NCBI GenBank assembly: GCA_038396605.1
Contig: CP121690.1
Location: 2,818,356-2,882,355, forward strand
Source: Eubacteriales bacterium mix99
Lineage (GTDB): Bacteria; Bacillota; Clostridia; Caldicoprobacterales; DTU083
Length of the DNA: 64,000 nt
Reading direction: 5' to 3'
Shown piece after piece: positions 7,988-16,575 of the stretch; position 1 is the first letter of the stretch; each line of letters begins with the position of its first letter. Position numbers and translations under genes: made by a program. A model generated the notes under the pieces. That model was not told the DNA's origin and made no database searches. It was given only the letters and a program-made list of their open reading frames with translations.

Positions 7988-8185
7988 TTAAAAACCATTT
8001 TCCATTAATATATTATGGACCTCCTGGGCTTCTGTTTTTGGAGCCAGAATTTCGTAGTAGTTCTCTTCCTCCGGGACATTCCGATAGACAGGCTTTAATT
8101 TGATCAGAAACCCTTCCCTGACCAATAGTTTGTTTATGTGGTCAGCCATCGCTTTTGTCCGGGCCATATAGACAACCCTCCACAT
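7988..8185 (-). CDS. Small conserved protein between dnaE and pfkA, 65 aa
   Basis: A 65-residue soluble protein. Its layout (VVYMARTKAMADHINKLLVREGFLIKLKPV then an ILAPKTEAQEVHNILMENG tail) looks like a small alpha/beta domain of the kind annotated as putative signal-transducing proteins. Similar small proteins sit between dnaE and pfkA in Clostridia and are sometimes wrongly labelled glutamate decarboxylase. No catalytic motif is visible. The start at 8185 has GGAGG six bases upstream. Function unknown. Confidence 0.8.
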   Translation of the reverse strand: MWRVVYMARTKAMADHINKLLVREGFLIKLKPVYRNVPEEENYYEILAPKTEAQEVHNILMENGF

Positions 8186-8257
8186 GCCGTGCCTCCTTCT
8201 TTCCCGTTTTCCATCTGTTGCTGTGCATTGCCCTTCATTATTATTAAGATATACTCA

Positions 8258-11200
8258 TTATACCATTTTAACACACCGTTCCCCAAGCATTCCGGTCAAT
8301 TCCCGGAGCAGGACAGAATCCCGCCGGATCCATAAATCCGGGCTGGACTGATACAGCTTGTCCGTCGCCTCCAGATATAAATACACCGGAATACTTCCTC
8401 TGTACTTCTTCAACACGCTGCAGATATCCTGCTGAACATCCGGACTGCGGTCCCTGGATATCTTCAGGTACAGCCTGTGTCCCTTTTTCCCGGGCTCCTT
8501 TACAGATGTTTTGCCGGAGGTGCTCCCGGACGTCTTGCCGGAGGTGCTCCCGGACGTCTTGCCGGAGGTGCTTCCAGACGCCTTGCCGGAGGTGCTCCTG
8601 AACGCCTTGCCGAAAGTATCTCCTGATGCATTTCCGGTCCGTTTTCCGATCCTTTTCCCGGATGCTTTTCCGGACATCCTGTCGGACACCAGGGGCTCCA
8701 CCTCATTGCAGATGACTTTGGGATCCTCCTCTTCCCGAAGGCTGATTTTACCCTTCAAAATCACAGCCTGATCGGTATTCAATAAGGAAGAAAACCTGGA
8801 ATACACTCTGGGAAACACAATGACTTCAATAGTGCCATACAGGTCTTCCAGGGTAACAAATGCCATGATGCTGTTATTCCTGGTATATTTGATCTTCTTA
8901 TCCATAAGAATACCACCCAGTGTAACCGGGGATCCGTCTGCCAGATCCGTAGCCGGCAGGCTTCCTTCCGCCATCGTTTCCTTCTCATCCTCACCCTGCA
9001 GGCCAAGAATATCCAGAGTGGTCTGAAAGCCTTCCAGGGATTCCTTGTACTCATCCAGAGGATGCCCGCTGATATAGACACCTGTCATTTCCTTTTCCAT
9101 GGAAAGTAAGGTTTTGAGTGGAAATTCCTCCCGATCCGGCAAAATATCCAGCTGGTATGCGGCAGGTGCAGCAGATGAAGCGCCGCCAAACAGGGACAGC
9201 TGTCCGGAAACATTTCGCCTTCTGTCCTGGGCGAAGCTGTCCAGAATCTTTTCATAAACCGCAAGAAGCTGAGAACGATGGGCCCCCAGGGAATCGAACG
9301 CGCCGCATTTGATCAGGCTTTCCACCATCTTTTTATTGATCCCCACGTCCTCCGTCTTCCGGCAGAAATCCAGGAAGCTGACAAACCGGCCCTTTCCCTC
9401 CCGAACTTTGATAATCGCTTCAATCGCCGACGTTCCCACATTTTTCACGGCAGCCAGGCCAAAACGGATGGAATGATCGCGAACCGTAAATCTGGCATAG
9501 CTTTCGTTCACGTCCGGCGGAAGCACCGGGATGTTCTTCTTCCTGCAGTATTGAATATAGCCGGAAACTTTCCCGCTGTTCCCCATAAAACTGGTGATCA
9601 GGGCTGCCAGGAAGGGAACCGGATAATGGCATTTGAGCCACGCCGTATGGTAGGCAACCAGGGCATATGCCGCAGCATGGGACTTGTTGAAGGCATATTT
9701 GGCAAATTCCATCATCTCATCAAAGATCCGGTTGGCCTTTCCCTCCGGAACGCCGTTGCGCAGCGCTCCCGGTACGGTCACATTCCCGTCTTCATCCAGG
9801 ATACCATGAATGAAGTACTCCCTTTCCTTCTGCATGACATCGGCCTTTTTCTTCGCCATGGCCCGGCGCACCAGATCGGATCTTCCCAGCGAATATCCCG
9901 CCAGATCCCTCACAATCTGCATGACCTGCTCCTGATAGACCATGCATCCATATGTCACCTTCAGTGCGGGTTCCAGGCTTTCATCCGTATACTCTATGGA
10001 CTCCGGATGGTTTTTGTTTGCAATATACCTTGGGATCTGGTCCATGGGTCCCGGCCGGTAAAGGGAAATCCCGGCTATGATATCCTCGAAGGTGGATGGC
10101 CTGAGCTCCTTCATGAACTGCTTCATGCCGGCGCTTTCCAGCTGAAACACACCATCCGTATCCCCCTGGCTGAGCATATCATAAACCGATGCATCATCCA
10201 GCGGAATGGAATAGATATCAAGCTTTTCCCCGTTGCTCCGCCCAATCATCCCGACCGTATCCCGGATCACCGTCAGGGTGCGCAGACCGAGAAAATCCAT
10301 TTTCAGCAGTCCCAGCTGTTCCAGCGTTCCCATGGGAAACTGGGTGGTAACACAATCATCGTTTTTCTGCAGCGGAACATAATCCGTCACCGGCTGCCCG
10401 GTGATCAGAACACCGGCCGCATGAGTGGATGCATGTCTCGGCAGTCCTTCCAGCTTCCGGGACATATCAATCAGGGACCGGGTGGAGGAATCCTCCCCGT
10501 AGAGCATTTTCAGCTCCTGATTCCTTTCCATTGCCTTGTCAATGGTCATTCCGATTTCATAGGGAATCATCCTGGCAATCCGATCCACTTCGCCATAGGA
10601 CATGTTCAGAGCCCGTCCCACATCCCGGATGGCAGCTCTGGCTGCCATGGTGCCAAAGGTAATGATCTGGGCCACATGATCCTCCCCATATTTCCGAATG
10701 ACATAATCAATGACTTCCTGCCGTCTTTCATAGCAGAAATCCACATCAATATCCGGCATGCTGACACGCTCCGGATTCAGGAAGCGCTCAAACAGCAGGC
10801 CGTACTTCATCGGATCGATCTGCGTGATATACAGGGTATAGGCCACCAGACTCCCGGCGGCACTGCCTCTACCCGGTCCGACAACAATCCCGTTGTCCCT
10901 GGCATATTTGATAAAGTCCCATACAATGAGGAAATAGTCCACATATCCCATTTGAATGATGGTTTGGAGCTCATACTCCAGGCGATCCCGGATTTCTTCC
11001 GTCACTTCCGGATATCGTTCCTTCAACCCTTTGTAGCAGAGGTCCCTGAGATACTGCTCTGCGGTACAGCCAGCCGGAACATCATACTTCGGGAGGTGGA
11101 GCCTGCCGAATTCAAACCCGACATGACACCGGTTCATGATCCTCACGGTATTTTTCAGAGCTTCCGGATACTCCCGAAACAAAAGTTCCATTTCCTCCGG

Positions 11201-11968
11201 GGATTTCAGGTAGAACTCCGGAGTTTCAAAGCGGAGCCGGTCGGCATCCTCTATGGTCTTTCCGGTTTGGATGCAGAGCAGGACATCATGGGCATCGGCA
11301 TCCTCCCGGTTGATATAGTGCACGTCATTGGTCGCGACCAGCGGAATGCCGGCTTCCCTGCTGATCCGAACCAGCCCTTCATTGATCTCTCTCTGGGCAG
11401 GCAATCCGTGGTCCTGCAGTTCCAGATAAAAGGATCCCTGTCCAAAAATCCCGTTCAGGCGGTTGGCGGCAGCCACTGCATCATCATAGCGCCTTTGTTT
11501 CAGCAATTGGGGAATCTCTCCTGCAAGACATGCGCTGAGCCCAATCAGGCCCCCTGAATACCTGGCAAGGGTTGGGTAATCAATCCGTGGTTTGTAATAA
11601 AATCCTTCTGTAAACCCAAGGGAAGACAGAGCCATCAGATTCCGATAACCGGTTTGATTCTCTGCAAGAAGGACAAGATGGGTATAATTGCCGTCCGTAT
11701 GCGCCTCCTTGTCCTTCATGCTGCGGGGCGCCACATAGACTTCACAGCCGATGACCGGCTTCAGCCCCCTGGCAACTGCCTCCTGATAAAATTCCACCAC
11801 GCCATACATGACACCATGATCCGTAATGGCCATTCCGGGCATTCCCAGCTCCTTGCACCGGTCCAGCAGCTCCGGTATTCTGCCTGCCCCATCCAGCAGG
11901 CTGTATTCGGTATGCACATGCAGATGCACAAAGTCAGACATCTTATCACCTTTATTCCCCATGGTCAT
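8258..11968 (-). CDS. dnaE: DNA polymerase III subunit alpha, DnaE type
   Basis: Replicative polymerase of 1236 residues. Order: N-terminal PHP domain (HLHVHTEYSLLDG, ITDHGVMYG), polymerase catalytic core with PDIDVDFCYERR (catalytic Asp pair near residue 400) and GRGSAAGSLVAY, helix-hairpin-helix region, OB fold (VTLGGILMDKKIKYTRNN), then a C-terminal domain. Between the OB fold and the C-terminal domain is a low-complexity linker of Ser-Gly-Lys-Thr units encoded by 24-bp repeats, which is unusual. The start at 11968 overlaps the upstream stop codon as ATGA; an alternative ATG at 11941 (MSDFVHLHVH) has its own GGTGAT site and matches the usual protein start, so the first nine residues are uncertain. 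Upstream is the DRTGG/CBS regulator, as in Bacillus. Confidence 0.96.
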   Translation of the reverse strand: MTMGNKGDKMSDFVHLHVHTEYSLLDGAGRIPELLDRCKELGMPGMAITDHGVMYGVVEFYQEAVARGLKPVIGCEVYVAPRSMKDKEAHTDGNYTHLVLLAENQTGYRNLMALSSLGFTEGFYYKPRIDYPTLARYSGGLIGLSACLAGEIPQLLKQRRYDDAVAAANRLNGIFGQGSFYLELQDHGLPAQREINEGLVRISREAGIPLVATNDVHYINREDADAHDVLLCIQTGKTIEDADRLRFETPEFYLKSPEEMELLFREYPEALKNTVRIMNRCHVGFEFGRLHLPKYDVPAGCTAEQYLRDLCYKGLKERYPEVTEEIRDRLEYELQTIIQMGYVDYFLIVWDFIKYARDNGIVVGPGRGSAAGSLVAYTLYITQIDPMKYGLLFERFLNPERVSMPDIDVDFCYERRQEVIDYVIRKYGEDHVAQIITFGTMAARAAIRDVGRALNMSYGEVDRIARMIPYEIGMTIDKAMERNQELKMLYGEDSSTRSLIDMSRKLEGLPRHASTHAAGVLITGQPVTDYVPLQKNDDCVTTQFPMGTLEQLGLLKMDFLGLRTLTVIRDTVGMIGRSNGEKLDIYSIPLDDASVYDMLSQGDTDGVFQLESAGMKQFMKELRPSTFEDIIAGISLYRPGPMDQIPRYIANKNHPESIEYTDESLEPALKVTYGCMVYQEQVMQIVRDLAGYSLGRSDLVRRAMAKKKADVMQKEREYFIHGILDEDGNVTVPGALRNGVPEGKANRIFDEMMEFAKYAFNKSHAAAYALVAYHTAWLKCHYPVPFLAALITSFMGNSGKVSGYIQYCRKKNIPVLPPDVNESYARFTVRDHSIRFGLAAVKNVGTSAIEAIIKVREGKGRFVSFLDFCRKTEDVGINKKMVESLIKCGAFDSLGAHRSQLLAVYEKILDSFAQDRRRNVSGQLSLFGGASSAAPAAYQLDILPDREEFPLKTLLSMEKEMTGVYISGHPLDEYKESLEGFQTTLDILGLQGEDEKETMAEGSLPATDLADGSPVTLGGILMDKKIKYTRNNSIMAFVTLEDLYGTIEVIVFPRVYSRFSSLLNTDQAVILKGKISLREEEDPKVICNEVEPLVSDRMSGKASGKRIGKRTGNASGDTFGKAFRSTSGKASGSTSGKTSGSTSGKTSGSTSGKTSVKEPGKKGHRLYLKISRDRSPDVQQDICSVLKKYRGSIPVYLYLEATDKLYQSSPDLWIRRDSVLLRELTGMLGERCVKMV
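8511..8606. repeat. Four tandem 24-bp units inside dnaE
   Basis: Units begin at 8511, 8535, 8559 and 8583. The first two are identical; the third and fourth have three changes or so each. On the coding strand each unit encodes SGSTSGKT-like octapeptides. The unit length is a multiple of three, so copy changes would leave dnaE in frame. More degenerate SGK units continue to about 8690. Confidence 0.9.
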
Positions 11969-13263
11969 TTCTTCATTTCCTTGACGGCAAGCATTCCCCT
12001 GGCAATCAGTGCCTTCTCATGATATACGTTGATTTCCGCCTTGTTCCAGCTTCTCCCCTCTTCCACCGGCTCCACATCGATGTCCAGCATATCTTCCATC
12101 TGGACCGGACGGATAAAATAGACCGTAAAGGTATCCACAGCAATATCGGACTTCCGGAAACTCTTCAGCGTCAGGGTTCCCACCGTGGACATCAACATGG
12201 TCATCGCGTTCCAGCTGGCCGTTCCCATATGACTGAGCAGAATGGGCGTAACCCTGCCGGAGAAACGCGTCTTCCTGTTCAGACGCTTGCTGTTGAAATT
12301 GGCAAGGATGGAATCCTCCAGGGTCTCTCCCACCTGGGGCTGGTTCTTCATATATTGCATGGCCCGGATCACATCCAACTGACTGATAACCCCGATCAGC
12401 CTGCCGTCTTCCGTCACCGGCAGCAGTTCAATGCCCTCCCAGATCATGATATGGGCGGCGTAGGCAACCGTCGTCTGCCTGGTTACCGTAATGGGATGGC
12501 AGGACATATAGTCCTGAACCAGTCCATCCGGCACCTCCGGAATATCCTTTGAGGTAAGAACGCCCACCACATGAGCGGATTCGTTTACAACCGGAAAACG
12601 GCTGTGTCCGGATTTCTTCTGCAGCTTTCTCCAGTTACCGATGGGATCCTTTCCATGAAGATACAGCGGTTTTGAAATCATGATATCCTCGACCAGCAGA
12701 ATTTCCTTTTTGATCATACGCTCGGAGATGGCCCTGTTGATCATGGAAGCCACCGTAAAGGTATCATAAGTGGAAGATATGACAGGCAGACCTTTGCGGT
12801 CCGCCAGATCACGTATCTCATCCCCGCAGCGGAATCCACCGGTAATCAGAACGGCGCAGTCATGCTCCAGGGCAAGACGGAACGCTTCCTCCCGGTTGCC
12901 CACAATCAGCAGACTGCCGGAGGAAAGATATTTCACCATGGCATCCGGGGTCATGGCGCCGATGACAAATCTGGCCAGCGTCCTGCTCAATCCATGAAAG
13001 CCTCCGAGAATCGTTCCGTCCACCATGGCAGCTACCTCTGCAAATGTCAGCCGTTCAATATTGCGCTTTTCCGCTCTCTCCACACGGATGGTACCTGCCC
13101 GGGGGAAGGTTTTGACATAATCTCTGCCTTCCGCATCCTTTATAGCACGATATGCCGTACCTTCGCTGACTCCCAGCTTCCGCGCAACCTTTCGGACGGA
13201 AATGGCAGACCCTATTTCCAGATCCATGATATATTGAATGATCTGATCATGTTTTGTCGTCAT
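11965..13263 (-). CDS. DRTGG/CBS/hotdog regulator, YtoI-like
   Basis: 432-residue multidomain protein with a helix-turn-helix N terminus (ISVRKVARKLGVSEGTAYRAI), a DRTGG domain (about 85-190), a CBS-domain pair (SGHSRFPVVNESAHVVGVLTS and ELLPVTEDGRLIGVIS) and a C-terminal MaoC/4HBT-like hotdog domain (SHMGTASWNAMTMLM onward). The same order is seen in YtoI of Bacillus, which also lies next to dnaE. CBS pairs usually bind adenine nucleotides, so it may be a nucleotide- or acyl-CoA-sensing transcription factor; this is inference. ATG at 13263 chosen because AAGGAAG lies about nine bases upstream and it opens directly into the HTH; the frame extends to 13311. Its stop overlaps the dnaE start. 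Confidence 0.85.
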   Translation of the reverse strand: MTTKHDQIIQYIMDLEIGSAISVRKVARKLGVSEGTAYRAIKDAEGRDYVKTFPRAGTIRVERAEKRNIERLTFAEVAAMVDGTILGGFHGLSRTLARFVIGAMTPDAMVKYLSSGSLLIVGNREEAFRLALEHDCAVLITGGFRCGDEIRDLADRKGLPVISSTYDTFTVASMINRAISERMIKKEILLVEDIMISKPLYLHGKDPIGNWRKLQKKSGHSRFPVVNESAHVVGVLTSKDIPEVPDGLVQDYMSCHPITVTRQTTVAYAAHIMIWEGIELLPVTEDGRLIGVISQLDVIRAMQYMKNQPQVGETLEDSILANFNSKRLNRKTRFSGRVTPILLSHMGTASWNAMTMLMSTVGTLTLKSFRKSDIAVDTFTVYFIRPVQMEDMLDIDVEPVEEGRSWNKAEINVYHEKALIARGMLAVKEMKK

Positions 13264-13415
13264 ATCCTGCTTCCTTCTTTTTGCTGTGCATCCGTTTATC
13301 CGAAAGCGCATGCATTCCTTCTCAACATTTTATCATGAGAAACAGAACATGGCAAGAAATCCGAACCGTGCTTCAAAAATTTTGTCACTTTTTGATTTTT
13401 TTGTACTTTTCGTTC

Positions 13416-14459
13416 CTATTGAGGTGCAACAATACCCAGATAGATATACTTGAGGATGACCCGGAGAATCAGGACAACCGGTACAGCAAAAAACATTCCG
13501 GCAATGCCGAAAAACTGTCCTCCCACCCACAGGGACAAAATAACAGCCACAGGATGCAGGTTTACCACGCTGCCCATGATTCTGGGGGAGATCAGAATGT
13601 TTTCCAGCTGTTGAATCAGGACGGCAGCAAAAATCGTCCAGAGACATTTGTCCGGTCCTGCGAGAAAGGCCAGGACAACGGCCGGAGCGGCTCCTATCCA
13701 TGGGCCGAAATAGGGGATGACTTCAAACAACGCTGCCAGGAATCCGAGGAAAAAAGCATAGGGAAGTCCTATGATCAGATAGGCTATGGTTGCCAGAATG
13801 CCGACCACTACGGCAGTGGACGCTTCCCCGCGGATAAAACAGTGCAGGATATGATTGATCTGCGATGCCACCATCATTACCGTTCTCCTGGAATGAACCG
13901 GAATGAGATGGGTCAGCTTTCCGGCAAAGTATTCCCGGTCCTTCAGGAAATAGAGCCCGGCGACAAATCCCATGAAGAGGGAGGGCAGAGACGATACCCC
14001 GACGATGGAACGATCCAGAAAGCCTGCAATATAGTGCATTGCCTTTTTCTGAAAGGTGAGCAGATATTCGTTCAGGGAGCTCTGTACTCCGTCCGGAATG
14101 CCCATTCTTTCCATGCTCTCCTGAATGTTGTTCAAAGCATCCCGAACCGACGCCATCAGTGCCGGAAACCGTTCCACAAGCTCCATGACTTCATTTGCCA
14201 TCCTGGGCAGGAAAAACAGGGCAATCACAATCAGAAGTGCTGCCAGAGTCAGCACAATGCCTGCAATTGCCCATACCCTGGATACCTTACGTTCCAGAAT
14301 ATTACACAGAGGGGTAAAAAGATATGCTGCAATGACTCCGGTGATCAATAACCGGAAAAGGCCGGCGAACTTATCCCATTTTGCGGTTATGAACCATATT
14401 ACTGCAGCTGAAATCAGAATGGCCAGACATATGCCTGCCTGCTTTCTGGTTGGTCTCAT
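13416..14459 (-). CDS. AI-2E family transporter / YtvI-type permease
   Basis: 347-residue integral membrane protein with about eight hydrophobic segments (for example AGICLAILISAAVIWFIT, LLITGVIAAYLFTP, LTLAALLIVIALFFLP, then a cluster after residue 210). The family signatures PYFGPWIGAAPAVVLAFL and GSVVNLHPVAVILSLWVGGQ near the C terminus place it in the AI-2E/PerM family. Members export diverse solutes or act in Na+/H+ exchange; the old autoinducer-2 role does not apply to all. The start at 14459 follows a GGATG sequence. A terminator upstream (14475-14507) suggests it is transcribed separately from the small YtxH-like gene. Confidence 0.88.
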   Translation of the reverse strand: MRPTRKQAGICLAILISAAVIWFITAKWDKFAGLFRLLITGVIAAYLFTPLCNILERKVSRVWAIAGIVLTLAALLIVIALFFLPRMANEVMELVERFPALMASVRDALNNIQESMERMGIPDGVQSSLNEYLLTFQKKAMHYIAGFLDRSIVGVSSLPSLFMGFVAGLYFLKDREYFAGKLTHLIPVHSRRTVMMVASQINHILHCFIRGEASTAVVVGILATIAYLIIGLPYAFFLGFLAALFEVIPYFGPWIGAAPAVVLAFLAGPDKCLWTIFAAVLIQQLENILISPRIMGSVVNLHPVAVILSLWVGGQFFGIAGMFFAVPVVLILRVILKYIYLGIVAPQ

Positions 14460-14474
14460 GAGGTTTCATCCTTT

Positions 14475-14507
14475 GAAAAGAAAAAAGGGACAAACAGAAG
14501 TCCCTTC
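14475..14507 (-). terminator. Rho-independent terminator after YtxH-like gene
   Basis: On the minus strand AAGGGAC and GTCCCTT form a 7-bp stem with a short loop, followed by a T-rich run. It begins 14 bases after the YtxH-like stop codon. Confidence 0.8.
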
Positions 14508-14520
14508 CCTTGCTTTTCCG

Positions 14521-14691
14521 TCATTTCCGTTTCAAATCGGATACCTTCCGGGAAATATCATCTGCCATGTCCAATCCCTTGTTCAGAATCTTTCTTCTGG
14601 TCTTCGAATCAGCCGGAGGCATAAAGAGCCTGCCTGTCACGATACCAATCAAACTGCCTGCCACAAAGCTTTTCATATTGTGATTTTTCAT
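14521..14691 (-). CDS. YtxH-like small membrane protein, 56 aa
   Basis: Short gene found by reading the frame: ATG at 14691, TGA at 14521. One hydrophobic segment near residues 8-24 (KSFVAGSLIGIVTGRLFMPP) has the Gly-spaced pattern followed by a Pro and the Ser-Lys-Thr-Arg-Arg turn of YtxH-domain proteins. A charged helix follows (KILNKGLDMADDISRKVSDL). GGGGAG lies about 12 bases before the start. It sits between the PRC-barrel gene and the AI-2E permease and is bounded downstream by a terminator. YtxH proteins are linked to general stress in Bacillus, but no function is assigned here. Confidence 0.8.
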   Translation of the reverse strand: MKNHNMKSFVAGSLIGIVTGRLFMPPADSKTRRKILNKGLDMADDISRKVSDLKRK

Positions 14692-14715
14692 AGAAACAAC
14701 ACTCCCCTTTCATAG

Positions 14716-15261
14716 CTATAGTTTGTTGAAAAAAATGTTTTTTATTCCCTTGTCACAGGGAAGTATGCTGTCTGCCTGTTCCAAAGTAATCACAAGCATA
14801 TCGCCTTCCGGATGCTCAAAGGGCTGCCAGGGCAGAATCCGTCTTCCGGATACCAGATCCCCGAAGATGCTTTCCGACAATTCCAGGGCTTCAACTTTCC
14901 CGGTCAGCGGATCCAGCAGAATGTCGCTGATTTGACCCAGTTGCTTTCCGTCCTCCCGCAGAACCTCTTTGTTCAAAAAATCTTTCAATCCACCACTGTC
15001 TTCCGGAAATCTGTTGTTTCCCGGAAACTCCCCTTCCGTGAGGATCATGTCGTATCCGATGGTGGCATCCATAAAAGGAATTCCGATAAACTTTTTGCCC
15101 CACCCCCCATTCGTTACATAAAACCCTTCCAGCCTGGCGTTTTGCCCGCTTGTATACACATCCCGGACCATTCCCAGCCTTTTGCCCGTTCTGCCTTCTA
15201 TCACCGGCATGCCAATGATGGATTGGCGCTTGATCATGGTGCTGCTTCGTTTCTTTTCCAT
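14716..15261 (-). CDS. PRC-barrel domain protein
   Basis: 181-residue soluble protein with two PRC-barrel-like halves: IIGMPVIEGRTGKRLGMVRDVYTSG near the start and LNKEVLREDGKQLGQISDILLDPLTGKVEALELSE further on. PRC barrels are small beta folds found in RimM and in photosynthetic reaction centres, and in stand-alone proteins of spore-formers. The role here is unknown. ATG at 15261 (MEKKRSS) is chosen because a GAGGGACGGGAA purine run precedes it; the open frame extends to 15324. It follows the cysteine desulfurase gene by about 90 bases and may share its transcript. Confidence 0.8.
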   Translation of the reverse strand: MEKKRSSTMIKRQSIIGMPVIEGRTGKRLGMVRDVYTSGQNARLEGFYVTNGGWGKKFIGIPFMDATIGYDMILTEGEFPGNNRFPEDSGGLKDFLNKEVLREDGKQLGQISDILLDPLTGKVEALELSESIFGDLVSGRRILPWQPFEHPEGDMLVITLEQADSILPCDKGIKNIFFNKL

Positions 15262-15348
15262 TTCCCGTCCCTCATCCTTGCTTTTCTTCCCTTTATTTTC
15301 TCCCTGTCTTCCAAAGGAATACATGGAACGAAAACGAATTGATCGGAT

Positions 15349-16536
15349 TTATATGTGCTTCGCACCTTTTCTTTCCTGAAGGAAAAGAGGGGAGGTTTCC
15401 CTGAGACTCTGTACAATCCGGGGAAGTACATCCAGTACATAATCCATTTCTTCCTCCGTATTCTCGTCTCCCAGCGTCAAACGAAGGGAGCCCCTGGCAA
15501 TTTCCTCAGGCAGTCCAATCGCCAGAAGTACATGGGAAGGGTTCAGGGAACCGCTGGAACAGGCGGAACCGCTGGATGCCGCAATGCCTTTTTGGTCCAG
15601 ACGAAGCAGAAGGGATTCCCCTTCTGTAAATCCGAATCCGATATTGACATTGCCGGGGAGTCTTTTGGTCGGATGCCCGTTCAGGCGGGTATAATCCACA
15701 GTAGTCAGGATTTGCTGTATCATTCGGTCCCTCATGGCAGACAATCGGGCATTATGCCCCGGAATATCCCGAGTGGCTGTTTCCATTGCCTTTCCCAGAC
15801 CAACAATACCCGGAAGGTTTTCCGTACCTGCCCTGTGGTCCCTTTCCTGCGGGCCTCCGCTGATGAGCTGCCGGACCTTTGCGCCCTTTCGGATATAAAG
15901 GGCTCCCACTCCCTTTGGTCCATAGAATTTATGTGCGGACAGGGAAAGCATATCAATCTTCATGCCCTTTACATCAATGGGAACGCTGCCGATTGCCTGC
16001 ACCGCATCGGTATGAAAGAGAATCCCTTTTTCCCTGGCAATCGCTCCGATCTCCCGGATTGGCTGGATCGTTCCGATCTCATTGTTTGCCGTCATCACGC
16101 TGATGAGAATCGTCCGCTCGGTAATGGCATCCCGAACCTGCTCCGGAGTGACCAGCCCTTCCCTGTCCACTGGAAGATAAGTGACGTCAAAGCCGTTCCG
16201 CTGCAGATCTTCACAGGTACGCAGAACAGCATGGTGTTCCACGGAAGTTGTGATGATGTGATTGCCTTTTTTTCGATTGGCCAGTGCAGCTCCCCGAAGT
16301 GCCCAGTTGTCCGATTCGCTGCCGCCGGCTGTAAAGTAGATTTCGCCGAAATCGGCATTCAGGGCCCTGGCTGTCCGTTCCCTTGCAAGATCCAGACCTT
16401 TTTTGGCCTCCCGGCCAAAACTGTGAACGCTGGAAGGATTGCCATATATTTTTGTGAAATAAGGAAGCATCTCCTCCAGGACCTCCGGCCTGGTAAAAGT
16501 AGTGGATGCGTGATCCAAATAAACTCTGTCATCCAT
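15349..16536 (-). CDS. Cysteine desulfurase, NifS/IscS family
   Basis: PLP enzyme that takes sulfur from cysteine for Fe-S clusters or tRNA thiolation. 395 residues. Visible: YLDHASTTFTRPEV at the N terminus, GGSESDNWAL, the PLP-binding Lys in LSAHKFYGPKGVGALY (about residue 203), the substrate-side Arg in RAGTENLPG, and the persulfide Cys in ASSGSACSSGSLNPSHVL (about residue 327). The long active-site loop places it in the IscS-like group. No iscU/nifU or mnmA lies beside it, so its sulfur acceptor is not given by context. It is about 40 bases downstream of rarA. Confidence 0.92.
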   Translation of the reverse strand: MDDRVYLDHASTTFTRPEVLEEMLPYFTKIYGNPSSVHSFGREAKKGLDLARERTARALNADFGEIYFTAGGSESDNWALRGAALANRKKGNHIITTSVEHHAVLRTCEDLQRNGFDVTYLPVDREGLVTPEQVRDAITERTILISVMTANNEIGTIQPIREIGAIAREKGILFHTDAVQAIGSVPIDVKGMKIDMLSLSAHKFYGPKGVGALYIRKGAKVRQLISGGPQERDHRAGTENLPGIVGLGKAMETATRDIPGHNARLSAMRDRMIQQILTTVDYTRLNGHPTKRLPGNVNIGFGFTEGESLLLRLDQKGIAASSGSACSSGSLNPSHVLLAIGLPEEIARGSLRLTLGDENTEEEMDYVLDVLPRIVQSLRETSPLFLQERKGAKHI

Positions 16537-16575
16537 CTTATCTTTTGAACTCCTTTCCGCTATACCCGGAGATCA

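Noticed and set aside
9278-11557. 759-residue open frame on the plus strand opposite dnaE
   Set aside because: It mirrors the codons of dnaE, has no family motif, and His/Pro-rich composition typical of antisense frames.
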